Below are positions 47,907 through 57,685 of a DNA stretch of 64,000 nt, in pieces. The DNA comes from Phytopythium helicoides (Eukaryota; Oomycota; Peronosporomycetes; Pythiales; Pythiaceae). The stretch is from NCBI GenBank assembly GCA_024867545.1, contig JANFNE010000022.1:248001-312000 (forward strand), written 5' to 3'. The notes under the pieces were generated by a model that did no database searches, was not told the DNA's origin, and saw only the letters and a program-made list of their open reading frames with translations. A program made the translations under genes and the position numbers. Every line of letters begins with the position of its first letter. Within the stretch, counting starts at the first letter, position 1.

Positions 47907-50284
47907 ATGCAGGAGGCGGCCGTGGTGGCGCTGGCGCTGCTGCTGCCCCTCGCGGTGCTGGTGGCCAGCACGTATATGGTCATTAAGAGGTTATGGCATT
48001 ACCAGGACCAGATCGACCTCCACGCGCCGCTGCTCGACAGGTGAGAAGCTTCGACGAAGTGAGACCGAGCTCGGCGCAATTGGATGACGACGAGTGGCAT
48101 TTTCCACAGCGACGACAACAACCGGATGAACAACGCGCTGCGGTGAGGCGCGAGTCACTGGCTGCTGCTGCGATCTCGCTTCTAAACAGACGTTTTGTCT
48201 CGTTCAGCGAGGCGAAAGCCACGACGCAGTGCTGCTCCCTCTGCGCCTTCGAGAATCCGCTGCGCAACGCGTACTGCAGCTTGTGCGGGAAGAAGCTGCC
48301 ACGAGCCGAAGCCAAGCGTGCAGGTATTGGGCGCTGGATATCGAATCAGAAGAAAGGCGCAACAGGAAAGGATGACGCTCCGGTCGTGCTGGAGTTGACT
48401 TCTCGGCAGCGTCGCGCCAGGTCCGTCAGATTGCTGAGCGTAGATTGATATGCGCGCTGCTGACTGTATTTTGATGGCGATGGGTGCTTAGAAATCGGAA
48501 GGAGTGGATACGGGTGCTTCAGCAAACCGACGAAGGAGAAAGTCACGCCGACCAGCTAGTGTGGAAGCGGACATGCAGCTCTGACAAAGGTATCACCTCG
48601 GATCTTGATCAAGGCATCGTTGCGAAGTTCCTTGTGCCAGAGAGCGCAGGTGAAGAGCCATTCAGCGAAGAAGACGAGCAAGCACCATCGCTACTCGATG
48701 AGATTGTTGTTGAGGCAGCTGGCAATGTCAATGAAAATGAGGGTCAAGCCTCCTCACCACTCAACGAGATCGCCGTTGAAGAAACTGACCCCAACCACGA
48801 AGAAAACGAGGTAGTCTCAGTGCCGCTCGACGAAATCATCGTAGAAGGATCAAATGAGAGCAACAACACTGATGGTGCTGCTGCTAAGGAAGAGCCGACC
48901 TTAGCGCTGTCCCCAAGAAAACTCCAACGTCCGTATGGATGAACTCAAAAACACGAAAGTCGAGCTTCTATCTGTGAATGGCGGGGTCGCCGCGTCGATC
49001 GGCTTTGGTGCGACTGCTGCCGAGCACCGATCTCCTCGAGAGATTGCAGACTTTACAGCCGCAGACTTCCCATCCAAGTATGCGTACTTTGTCGCATCGA
49101 CAGCTACGCTGCTCAGCGATAACACTGAGAAACCTCGCGTTCTCCTCAAGACATCGCGAGAGGAAGCCTACGAGCGTTCGATGTTGTTTTTGAGTCAGCT
49201 TCCTACCAAACGCCTTCGATCGCCATTGCAGATTCATTTCGAGGGTGAAAGTGGCGTGGACGCGGGAGGTTTGCTCCGCGAGTGGACAACAGTTGTGGCT
49301 CAAGGTCTTGTCGTACAAAGTCAAAGGAGCGCTCTTGACGACTCTTCTCCTACACCTCCGAGAGTGTTTGCGAAAGTCGACACAGAAGATGAGGCATATC
49401 ATTTATTCAACGGGGCAAATGTGTCCGACGATGAAGCGGTTGCATTTGCGTACGCAGCTGGTCGGTTCGTTGGACGAGCTCTCCTCGGCGGGAATCTACT
49501 GGGATTCCATCTCTCACTCCCGCTCCTAAAGATGATCGTTGGTGTCCCAGTAACCTTTTCCGATCTCGAGTTTTTCGATAGCGAGAACTTCCGCAGTCTC
49601 TCATGGTTACTTGGGAATGACGGCGTGGACGCACTCGGCCTCGACTTCACTGTATCGGACACCGAGGTTACAGCTGCTGATGGAGGAACGTCACAGACGA
49701 TCAGGACTCGGGAGCTTCTTCCTGGTGGTGCAAGCATTCAAGTGACGGACGCCAACAAGTTCGAATTTGTGTCACTCAAGCTCCGTGACATGGTGTTTGG
49801 TCGTGTGGAGCGGATGCTTTACCCTTTTCTAAAGGGCTTGTACGAAGTGGTGCCTTCAGACCTACTCGCTTTGTTCGACCCTGAGGAGCTCGACTACCTC
49901 ATCAGTGGCTCTGACGAGATTGATGTTGAGGATTGGAAACGCAACACGAAGTACTCTGAGGAGTTGAATGGACACGATGCGCTCCGTTGGTTCTGGGAGC
50001 TAGTCGAAGAGATGCCAACAGAGTACCGTCGCCGCCTACTGCAGTTTGCCACGGGCTCCTCGCGTGTCCCTCTTGGTGGATTTGCGGCCCTGGCCAGCTA
50101 CGATGGTCGTGTATCCCCGTTCACTCTCCAGGGTATCAGCTACCGCAGCAGTGGTGGAAACATTCTCAGCCACGCATGTTTCAACCGGCTTGATTTGCCA
50201 CTCTACTGGGAGCGGTCCCGGATGAAAAGCGTGCTCTACGCAATTGTGTCCGCCGACGATAGCGTCGGCTTCACAATGCAGTGA
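47907..50284 (+). CDS. membrane-anchored RanBP2-finger HECT ubiquitin ligase 1
   Basis: ATG 47907 gives MQEAAVVALALLLPLAVLVA, an N-terminal membrane anchor, then a short HAPLLDR motif. After two introns (48041-48108, 48142-48207) a RanBP2-type zinc finger follows: C-S-L-C-AFENPLRNAY-C-S-L-C. An acidic, Glu/Ser-rich linker of ~170 residues has repeats of the type LDEI(V/I)VE. The HECT domain (from ~48950) shows LQIHFEGESGVDAGGLLREW, FAYAAGRFVGRALLGGNLLG, FKSLW-type FRSLSWLLGN, VPSDLLALFDPEELDYLISGSD, EYRRRLLQFATGSSRVPLGGF, and the catalytic cysteine in SHACFNRLDLPLYW. One break near 48935 separates linker and HECT frames. About 715 residues. The enzyme should transfer ubiquitin through the Cys. 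It is convergent with a paralogue 76 bp away. Confidence 0.93.
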
Positions 50285-50360
50285 GTGACACAAATCATAT
50301 CCTTCATAAATTTAGTCGGCATGCTCATACATCTCGCAATCATAATCATATGAAAAACGT

Positions 50361-52540
50361 TCAATCCGTGGTGAAGCCGTACTGCTCGGTCTCGAGTATC
50401 GCGTACAGCACGGCACGAAGCTCGCTGCGAACAACGTGAAGCGGCAGGTCAAGGCGGTTGAAGCAGGCGTGGCTGTGGAGAAAGCCATCACCAACCAGCG
50501 CTACGCCCTTGAGCGTGAATGGGCATAGCTTGCCGTCATAACTGGTGAGCGCACCAAAACCTGCTAGCGGTACACGTGACGATCCCGTAGAGAACAGCAG
50601 CAGCCGGCGACGATACTCGTTCGGCATCTCGCGCACGAAACTCCCAAAACCAGATGCGCGCTCGGTGCTCGTGGAGTTCTTCCGTATACTTCGTGTGCTT
50701 CTCCCAGTCATCAACGTCAATTTCGTCCGAGCCGCAGAGCAAAAAATCGAGCTCGCTTGCGTCAAATAGCATGGCTAGATCGGACGGCACGACCTCATAG
50801 AAGCCCTTGAGCATCGCCTGGAGCTGGCAGGATACGCGCTCAATAAGCAGGTACTTCCATTTCAGGTCCACAAACTGCTCCTTGTTAGCATCTGTCACAG
50901 CGATAGTACTGCCATTCGGAATCAGCTCAACCACTTGGCGCTCATCGCCGTCCTCCAACGTGACTGTAAAGTCCAGACCGAGATCGTCAACATTGTCGTT
51001 GTCGAGTAGCCACCGCATGCTGCGGTACACCTCCTGATCGAAGTCCTCGAGATCGTCGAACGAAAGAGGCAAGCCAAGCATGAGCTTCAGCAGTGGCGGG
51101 GACAAATGAAGCGCCATCACCGAGCCTTCTAGGAGTGCACGACCAATCACACGACCGATCGCATAGTAGAAGAGTAGGTGCTTCTCGCCGACGTCGCGCT
51201 GGAGTTGGGGTTCAGATGAAATGTCTGCTCGCTCTTGTCAACGCAAACAAACAGTCCTCGCGACGGATCCGCGAGCATCTCGGTGAGCATGATGAACCAC
51301 TCGCGGTGCACCCCACCCTGCATCCACCCCGTGCTCATCCAGGAAGTTAATGCGTAGAGTTGACCGGACATTCTTTAGTGGAATGACTGCCAGAGACTCA
51401 AGCGAGTCCTCAAACAGAGATTCACGCTCAATGTTCAGTCGCAGGTGCTCCTTCGTTGGAGGAACCATCAGCGAGGCAGCACCCGTCACAAAGTGAGCGT
51501 ACTTGGTGGGGAAATCCTTCGCAGCCATGGCGAACACCTCCTTTATGGACGCAACGGTGCTGTCTCCGGCCTTTACCGGGAGCTCAGAGGCATCTGCAGT
51601 AGCTGCGTCAACGAGCTTGATGCTGCTACCAGCCACGAGGCGTTCGAGCACTTTTGCCTGCTTCCCAAGAGTGTCGTTTGTCGGTTGCGGACTTGACTGT
51701 TGCCTAGAAAGCCCGCCGTTCTCGGCGTCGTTGCGTGCGTCCTCCGCCACAATCTCCAACTCGTGGGTTCTTTCGGCCGGGGCTTCTTCGCCTTCTGGCT
51801 CACGTGGAGCTGGAGGTGCCTCATCGTTCTTCCCCACTGACGTTTCCTGTGGCTCATCTTCAGGCTCTGTCTGTCGAAAGAAGACCGCCGAGCCCTGCAC
51901 ATTCATGTCTGCGGCGCCTAGACACCCATCGCGGTACCAGAAAGGTTTGCCCTCGACGTCGAGCTTCCGCGTCCACTCCTTGCGCCTGCGCGCGCGCTGT
52001 AGACGTCGCGAGGCGCGCAGGCGCTGGCGGCTCTGCAGCGCGTCGTCATTCTCCGCGATGAGCGAGGACGAAAGCCCCGATACGATCTCGAGCTGCGAGC
52101 GGCTGTCCTTGCGGCGCAGCGCCACGGACGAGCGCAGCCTCTGCATGACGAGCGAGGCCTTTGGCGCGCAGCGGCTTGTGCTGGTCGCCATCCGCCTCGG
52201 GGCGCTCCGTCTCGGAGCCGCAGAGCCCGCAGAAGGCCGCCTGCTTGAAGTTCTCGAACGCGCACTCCCTGCACCTGTAGAAGCCCTCCTCCGCGTGCCT
52301 GGCAGTCGGTTAGCTCTCCGTTCGCATACCCGCGAGCGGAAGGGTGACGCACCTCAGAGCGGCGTCCACGCGGTGCTCGTTGGACTCGAGCAGCGGCGCG
52401 CGCAGCTCGATGGCTCGGCGGCGCCGCTGGTGCGCCTTGCGCAGGAAGAAGGCGAGCACGCCGAAGACGAGCAGCATCCCCAGGAACATGCCGAGCAGCG
52501 CCAGCAGCCCCATGGCCGTGTCGTCCTGCGGCGCGTCCAT
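50361..52540 (-). CDS. membrane-anchored RanBP2-finger HECT ubiquitin ligase 2
   Basis: A paralogue of the gene at 47907-50284 with the same architecture. ATG 52540 (MDAPQDDTAMG) leads to the anchor LLALLGMFLGMLLVFGVLAFF, basic stop-transfer RKAHQRRRR, and RAPLLES. An intron at about 52300-52352 follows. The RanBP2-type finger is C-R-E-C-AFENFKQAAF-C-G-L-C. A ~170-residue charged linker follows, then HECT: LRINFLDEHGVDAGG, REWFIMLTEMLAD, IGRVIGRALLEGSVMALHLS, VPSDLAMLFDASELDFLLCGSD, EYRRRLLLFSTGSSRVPLAGF, and catalytic Cys in HSHACFNRLDLPLHV. Frame breaks fall near 51325, 51200, 50640 and within the leader near 52200. All conserved HECT residues are present after correction, so it is probably functional. 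About 700 residues. Confidence 0.9.
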
Positions 52541-53303
52541 GGCTGCTGCGGCGGCGGCGGCGAGTGGGCGACTGAGGCGATGGGCGCCGCCCACTAAACC
52601 GCAGGCGCCATGGCGCTTCCGCCCATAGTGAAGCCCACCATGTTCAGTCGGCCTGGCTTTTGCGCAACCAGCGGGGATGCTGCGCTCTCGAGTGTACCAC
52701 ACCACCAGCTCCTTCAACGACCATGCATGTGTACAAGCGCCAAGGCGCCCAGGCAGACCGCAAGGGTGATGATGATGGTGCATTTGGCGGTCATCGAGTG
52801 AACAGGGGGCGACATCGATGCAATTGGTCGTTCCCGCACACTGTGCAAAGCGTGAAAAATCCAGCGAGGATGCGCCTGGGGCGGTAGAATCATTTGGAGC
52901 CACGTTGCGCTCACGCCAGGTGCGCTGCCCGGCCGGCATTTTCGCCCCAGTGTGGTGGTCTCCTTAGTGGCTACACGGTCTGCGAGGCACCGCACTTCGC
53001 GAGTCAACAAGTCACTCTCGACAGTCAGTATACCAGTGCTCGCGCGATGCAATGTTGTCGTGAGTGGAACTACCGGTACTGTACTGGAATCTAGATGACC
53101 TCAAAGCAAAGCTGATAGCCGCGGCTATCGCCTGCCGCCTGCAGCGAGGCCGCACAATGAATGGGTGGCCGTCAATTCAACGGAATCTTCATCCAGAAAA
53201 AGTTGTTCGTAGTGTTTCTGATATGTGATTGCTAGCACTTAGTGATTCAACTTGCGCGTACAGTACCGCATGGACCACGCCGCGCAATGGCTCCAAAAAC
53301 AAA
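52541..53303. other. intergenic stretch, HECT ligase 2 / HSP70-like
   Basis: About 760 bp, with the HECT 2 promoter on its left. It contains the weak small-ORF candidate at 52594-52794 and otherwise unremarkable sequence; frames on both strands are short and compositionally noisy. Confidence 0.4.
52594..52794 (-). other. weak candidate: small secreted-type ORF interrupted by one TGA
   Basis: An ATG at 52794 opens MTAKCTIIITLAVCLGALAL, a textbook signal-peptide or anchor shape, then HMHGR and a TGA. The same frame continues for 39 codons (ESAASPLVAQKPG, NMVGFTMGGSAMAPAV) to a TAG at 52594. It is either chance, a small gene with a nonsense change or sequence error, or, least likely, a recoded TGA. 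It sits just upstream of HECT ligase 2. Confidence 0.2.
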
Positions 53304-55013
53304 TCAACTGCAGACGCAATTGCTGTCCATGGCCATGTCGGAGAAATCCAGGCTCGAGTGGGCCGCCGCTGCTGCGGGAGTCGCCTCTAACGCCCCAGTG
53401 ATGTGGTCGTCGAGGAACGTGCTACTGGTAGACGCCGCGTCCAATCGGATCCACTCGTCCTCGTCCGACGCCATGCCTCCATGGAGCCCGTGCGTGTGCA
53501 AGGCCGAAAAGGCGGGGACGACCCCGAACTCCTCCGTCACCCGCGATGCATACCCGTTCAGCCGAGTGAGGTACTCGTCCATGCTCGCACACAAACTCAG
53601 GCTATTGCGCACGGTGTTATCTCGCTCGCTGTGTTCAGCTCGCTGCTTCAGTATTTCTTCAATCTCTGACACCGTCAACCGCCGCTCAATCTCCGGAATG
53701 TGAAGGGTAGCCTTGTTGTCAGCGTCCAGTTCCTCCGCAAAGACCACCAAGTTGTCGTTCATGTCCATATCAAATGTCACCTTGACTTGTGGGAGTCGGT
53801 TGTCCTGCCTCCGCTTCAGATTGTGCAATTCCACTTGGCCGAGATACCGATTGAACGGCACCCAAACCCGCTCACCTCTGAAAATCTTGATGATAACTGT
53901 GTGCTGATGCTCGTGCAGCGGCGTGAATATCCGGGACTTGACGGTTGGAATCGTCGTTCCCCGCCTGATGATCGTCGTCATGATGCCTCCGGCCGTCTCA
54001 ATCCCCATCGACAGTAAGGAGAAATTGAGCATGCACATCGGCTCCACGTATTGAGTGGGCTTTTTCATTTCCCAAGCCACCATTGCTGCGCCTCTCGCTG
54101 CTTCAAACCTGTCAGGGGTTTCAAAGTGGATTCGAGCGGCTGGGTTGTCGATATGGTTGAGGATCGACGCTGAGACAGCACTCTCATCGTCCCAGTCGCC
54201 GACGGCATAGATATCCTCTACATCTTGCCACTGTTTGGCGTTCTCCTGCAGGATAGCATCCATTGCCTCCAGTGTCAGTTGGATTTGCGAGCACTTTGTA
54301 TCTGCAGGGTCCATATTCCTCGTTCCGATGACTTCGAACACGCCGTCTTCAAAGTTGATGGCAGTGACCGTGGCGTAGTCTTGATCGAGCGCTAGCACAG
54401 CGAGCAAATGCTCTTTGTCGTCGCTGTGCAACGCAAAGGCATTGTTGAGTCCGACACACGCGCAGGTTGAGCCGGAAACGATGCGCGCTACGCTCAGCCC
54501 AGCGTCGCGTCCGACGGCCTTGATAGCCTCTCGCTGCGCGTCGTTGAGCGCCATCGGCATGGTGACGACCACGTCTCGCACCTCGCGGCCGATCGCGTCC
54601 TCTGCGATCTGCTTCTGGCGCGCGACGACGAGCGCGAGCACCTGCTCGGGGCTCATGGCTTGGCACTCGCCCTGTGCCGTCGTGACGGCCACGTGCGGCC
54701 TGCCGTCGATGTCCACGATGTCGTAGGGCACGCGCGCGGCCAGCTGCTGCACCTCGCAGTCGTCGAAGCTGCGCGCCAGCAGCAGGTGCACGTCGAAGAA
54801 GACGCTCGTGGGGCTGAAGCGCGCGCGCTCCGGCCGCGAGCAGCCCACGTGCACCTCGCCCTGTTCGTCCCACGCCACGCAGTTCGGCGTGCAGCGCCGC
54901 CCGTCCGCGTCCGCGAGCAGCTGCGCGCGCCCTCCGGCCGTCACGAGTGCCACGGCGGCGCAGCGCGCGCTCAGGAAGAGCCCCACGCCCACGCCTGCCT
55001 CCTCTTCCGCCAT
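53304..55013 (-). CDS. divergent HSP70-like protein, probably without ATPase activity
   Basis: A 569-residue protein from ATG 55013 (MAEEEAGVGVGLFLSARCAA); the frame is open to 55088, but this ATG matches where HSP70s begin. The fold is recognisable throughout: VGCSRPERARFSPTSVFFDV, the lobe IB region with MSPEQVLALVVARQKQIAEDA, VVVTMPMALNDAQREAIKA, GLSVARIVSGSTCACV, and the substrate domain MGIETAGGIMTTIIRRGTTI, HTVIIKIFRGERVWVPFNRYL, NRLPQVKVTFDMDMNDNL. The nucleotide motifs are gone: the phosphate-1 DLGTT is GLFLS and the phosphate-2 DLGGGT is LDQDYA. The lid is short and there is no EEVD tail. It is a likely pseudo-chaperone or HSP110-like cofactor. No frame break or intron is seen, unlike its neighbours. 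Confidence 0.85.
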   Translation of the reverse strand: MAEEEAGVGVGLFLSARCAAVALVTAGGRAQLLADADGRRCTPNCVAWDEQGEVHVGCSRPERARFSPTSVFFDVHLLLARSFDDCEVQQLAARVPYDIVDIDGRPHVAVTTAQGECQAMSPEQVLALVVARQKQIAEDAIGREVRDVVVTMPMALNDAQREAIKAVGRDAGLSVARIVSGSTCACVGLNNAFALHSDDKEHLLAVLALDQDYATVTAINFEDGVFEVIGTRNMDPADTKCSQIQLTLEAMDAILQENAKQWQDVEDIYAVGDWDDESAVSASILNHIDNPAARIHFETPDRFEAARGAAMVAWEMKKPTQYVEPMCMLNFSLLSMGIETAGGIMTTIIRRGTTIPTVKSRIFTPLHEHQHTVIIKIFRGERVWVPFNRYLGQVELHNLKRRQDNRLPQVKVTFDMDMNDNLVVFAEELDADNKATLHIPEIERRLTVSEIEEILKQRAEHSERDNTVRNSLSLCASMDEYLTRLNGYASRVTEEFGVVPAFSALHTHGLHGGMASDEDEWIRLDAASTSSTFLDDHITGALEATPAAAAAHSSLDFSDMAMDSNCVCS

Positions 55014-55134
55014 GCCGTGACGTTCCAGTATGCAAGGAGAGAGGGTGCGAGCCTGAAGAGGTACATGGACCAACACTCTTGGATCCAAAGAGCTACACCG
55101 ACGTGTGCATGGGGAGGTGAACCTACGGATGCTG

Positions 55135-55851
55135 CTAGCGGCGGGCGGCGCGCTGCAGCAGGCGGCGCAGCGTGTTGATGGTGCGCGTGGTGGTGACCGG
55201 GACGGACAGGCGCTTCTCGAACGACACCTTGAACAGCGGCGACTCGCTCATCTTGGTGCGTGAGTACCACACGAACTCCCGCTCGAGGCCCTCGAGCTCG
55301 TCGTCGGCCGTCGCGAGCTCCGCCAGCGCCTGGCGCTGGGCCGGCGACAGCGCATCTTTGAGCAGCACGACGTTGGTGGCCGTCGCCTCCTTGCTGACCG
55401 CGCTCGAGATGCGCTCGAGGTCCTCGACGCTGCGCACGACGACTGGGATGTGGCAGCCGAACAGCGCCTCCAGCACGCCTTCGACGCGCACTTCGGTCTC
55501 TTCGCGCGACTCGGAGGGGCTCTTGGGGCTCAAGATGATGTTCCCGCTCGCCAGGAAGGTTGACACGTCCAGGAAGCCAGCGGTGGTGAGCGCGCTGGCG
55601 ATCGACGCCATGCTGTGCACGCGGCCGCCGACATTCACGCCGCGAAGGAACGCGAAGACTGGCGGGGGTGTCACTCGAGGCTTCTTCGTGGTCGCCGCGG
55701 GGGAAGTTGAAGCGGTGCCGCTCGCTTTGGAGCGCTTCGACGTTGGCTTTGCCTTCATTGCGGCTTCATTCGTCTCGACAGCTGCGCTGCTTTCATCACC
55801 AGCAGGTTCGCTCGCAGCACGACGCGCCTTCCCGCGAGTGGACACCGGCAT
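55135..55851 (-). CDS. DUF1697 domain protein
   Basis: A 238-residue protein from ATG 55851 (MPVSTRGKARRAASEPAG). The first ~65 residues are basic and disordered (KAKPTSKRSKASG), plausibly a nuclear leader. The rest is a DUF1697 domain: FAFLRGVNVGGRVHSMASIA, LTTAGFLDVSTFLASGNIIL, VEGVLEALFGCHIPVVVRSV, then FVWYSRTKMSESPLFKV and TTTRTINTLRRL. DUF1697 is best known from bacteria, where its function is not established. An Ala/Lys-rich N-terminal extension on a bacterial-type domain suggests old transfer or wide distribution; the sequence cannot decide. It is intronless and 121 bp upstream of the HSP70-like gene on the same strand. Confidence 0.88.
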   Translation of the reverse strand: MPVSTRGKARRAASEPAGDESSAAVETNEAAMKAKPTSKRSKASGTASTSPAATTKKPRVTPPPVFAFLRGVNVGGRVHSMASIASALTTAGFLDVSTFLASGNIILSPKSPSESREETEVRVEGVLEALFGCHIPVVVRSVEDLERISSAVSKEATATNVVLLKDALSPAQRQALAELATADDELEGLEREFVWYSRTKMSESPLFKVSFEKRLSVPVTTTRTINTLRRLLQRAARR

Positions 55852-56235
55852 CTCCGCCTCAAATTTGCAACTGCCCACCTGTTGTTAACGGTCCTGATCA
55901 GGAAGCTGCCACGCACACTCTCGGCGCAACAAATCACTTCCGATTGCTCATCCACATTGCCGCGAGGCTCGAGCGCATGAGGCAGTCCTGGACATCCAGA
56001 TCGCCCGCGCTCCTTCTTCAGCACTAAAGTGGGCCTTGGCTGGCTTCGAGCGCTTGCAGTTCACTCGGCAGCCACCGAGTCCGTTCGTGGAGCCCGCGGG
56101 GGTTGCAGCAGCCGTCCATGCAAAGCGAGACCACCACAAGCTGGCATACTGGCGTAACCTTAGCTCTTCGACTGATTCTGAGCCCATTTTCCGCGTCGTT
56201 TCAAGGTTGACTGACTGACGACGTCTGGAAGCGCG
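55852..56235. other. divergent intergenic stretch, DUF1697 / HGGIY protein
   Basis: About 380 bp between head-to-head genes. Open frames pass through but none is family-like. No shared promoter motif was found here. Confidence 0.4.
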
Positions 56236-57484
56236 ATGACGAGGAAGATCACGAGCAGCTCGTCGAGCGCGGCGCTCCCATCCGGCGAGGCACCGCCTAC
56301 TGCAGTCATCAACTCGCTGCGATCTCCCACGCGAGCTTGGCTGGAGGGGTCGTCGGCGCCTCAAGGGAACCAGGACGATGCGGCGAGCGATCACAGAGAC
56401 AACCAGTCCGACTCGTCCGAGCGTGACGCATGGGTGCGAGCCAAGCCCACGACACTGGAGGAGCTACTCGACATGGAGCTGGACGTACACCGCGCTTCGG
56501 ATGCTGCGAGCGACTCGCGGAGAGCGCAGTCGTCAGGAAATCAGGCTGCGCCAGATGAACTGAACTTTGCTAACTCAAGTGCGCTGTCGCTCGAGCTGTT
56601 GGTACGATCGAGACATTGCTCGCAACTGAAGATTGTGAGTGGACTCACCGATCTTGGCGCATCCGTAGGCACTGCAAAGCCCTCATGGAGAGAGCCAGCA
56701 GTGGGAAGACGACCCAGCTTTTCTGGCGAGAGATGCGTTGTTCGAGCCCAATGCAGTGCCTGCTGGTATTTCGCAGTTGAAGAGAGGTAATTGAGATATC
56801 TGGTGCGGAGTCGGCTTGAACTAACGTTTTCGATCATGCTTAGCATCAAGCACGGCTAGCTCAGATGGAACAGCAGATCTCGTCTCGCCAAGCAGACACG
56901 TGGCAGCATTTTCGCTTTCTCCAGCGCACACTGCAAGTGGCGACGAGTTTGACTTGATCTCTCCGATTGCTCTCCCGGAGTCTCCAGCTCCACAAACTCG
57001 GGTTCCATCATGGGACCATCTTCCAGAGCTAGTACTAGATGACACAATTGGCTGGGGCTCCTCAGGGATGTCAACAGAATCCAAGGCTAGATCCAAGAGT
57101 GCATCCACAGGTTGGCCGCTTCGACCACGCCATCGGAGCTCAGCGTCTCCGCCACGATCGACTGCGACCACAAAATCTCCGCCTCGATCTGTGCATCTAG
57201 AGCGGAAACCGAAGGCCAAGCACGGCGGGATCTACTCGCTGCTGCTCAAGTACAAGTCTCCCGAGCAGGCCCCCGTGCTTGTCGACGATCTTCGGAGCCC
57301 CGACCTGGCGTTCCCATCCACCCAGCCCACGGTACGTGTTGCGTCTCATTGCCAAGTCCATCCGTTTGCTGACTCGAAAGCTTGCGCACTACAGAGCCAT
57401 CCACAGTCGCCCCCTCCGTCCGTAGACAAGCCTCAGCACGGCGGCATCTACCGCGTGCTGCGCCGAGCGTCCTCGCAGCGCTAG
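56236..57484 (+). CDS. disordered Ser/Pro-rich protein with doubled HGGIY motif
   Basis: Three exons from ATG 56236 (MTRKITSSSSSAALPSG): 56236-56787, about 56851-57329 and 57394-57484. The last acceptor allows KPQHGGIYRVLRRASSQR at the C-terminus. About 370 residues, mostly Ser, Pro, Arg and Ala. Islands of likely structure are TTLEELLDMELDVHRASD and LPELVLDDTIGWGSS. The motif (K/Q)HGGIY is followed by S/R-LL-type basic helix and occurs twice: KAKHGGIYSLLLKYKS and KPQHGGIYRVLRRASS. The acceptor at about 56850 is chosen because it alone keeps frame (ESTASSDGTADLVS). No known domain. The repeated motif at the end may be a docking peptide. Confidence 0.65.
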
Positions 57485-57685
57485 TCCTGCAGTGTAGCCA
57501 TGTCGGGAAGAGTGCATGTTGGTTTGCAGAGAATGATGACTTGTCCGTTTTTTCGTTCGGGACCGTTCGGGACCTCGTAGGTAGCTCCTCGATGAGGAAT
57601 CAGAGAACATCCTGGCGCGCTGGTGCTCGATCTGCCGCTTGCTGCCGCGCTCCTGCGCTGCTCGTCTGCCGCCAAGCGAGGAGAG

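Noticed and set aside
54349..55035. Long Arg/Gly/His-rich frame overlapping the HSP70-like gene
   Set aside because: It is the shifted frame of a GC-rich coding region; the in-frame HSP70-like product has family similarity throughout.
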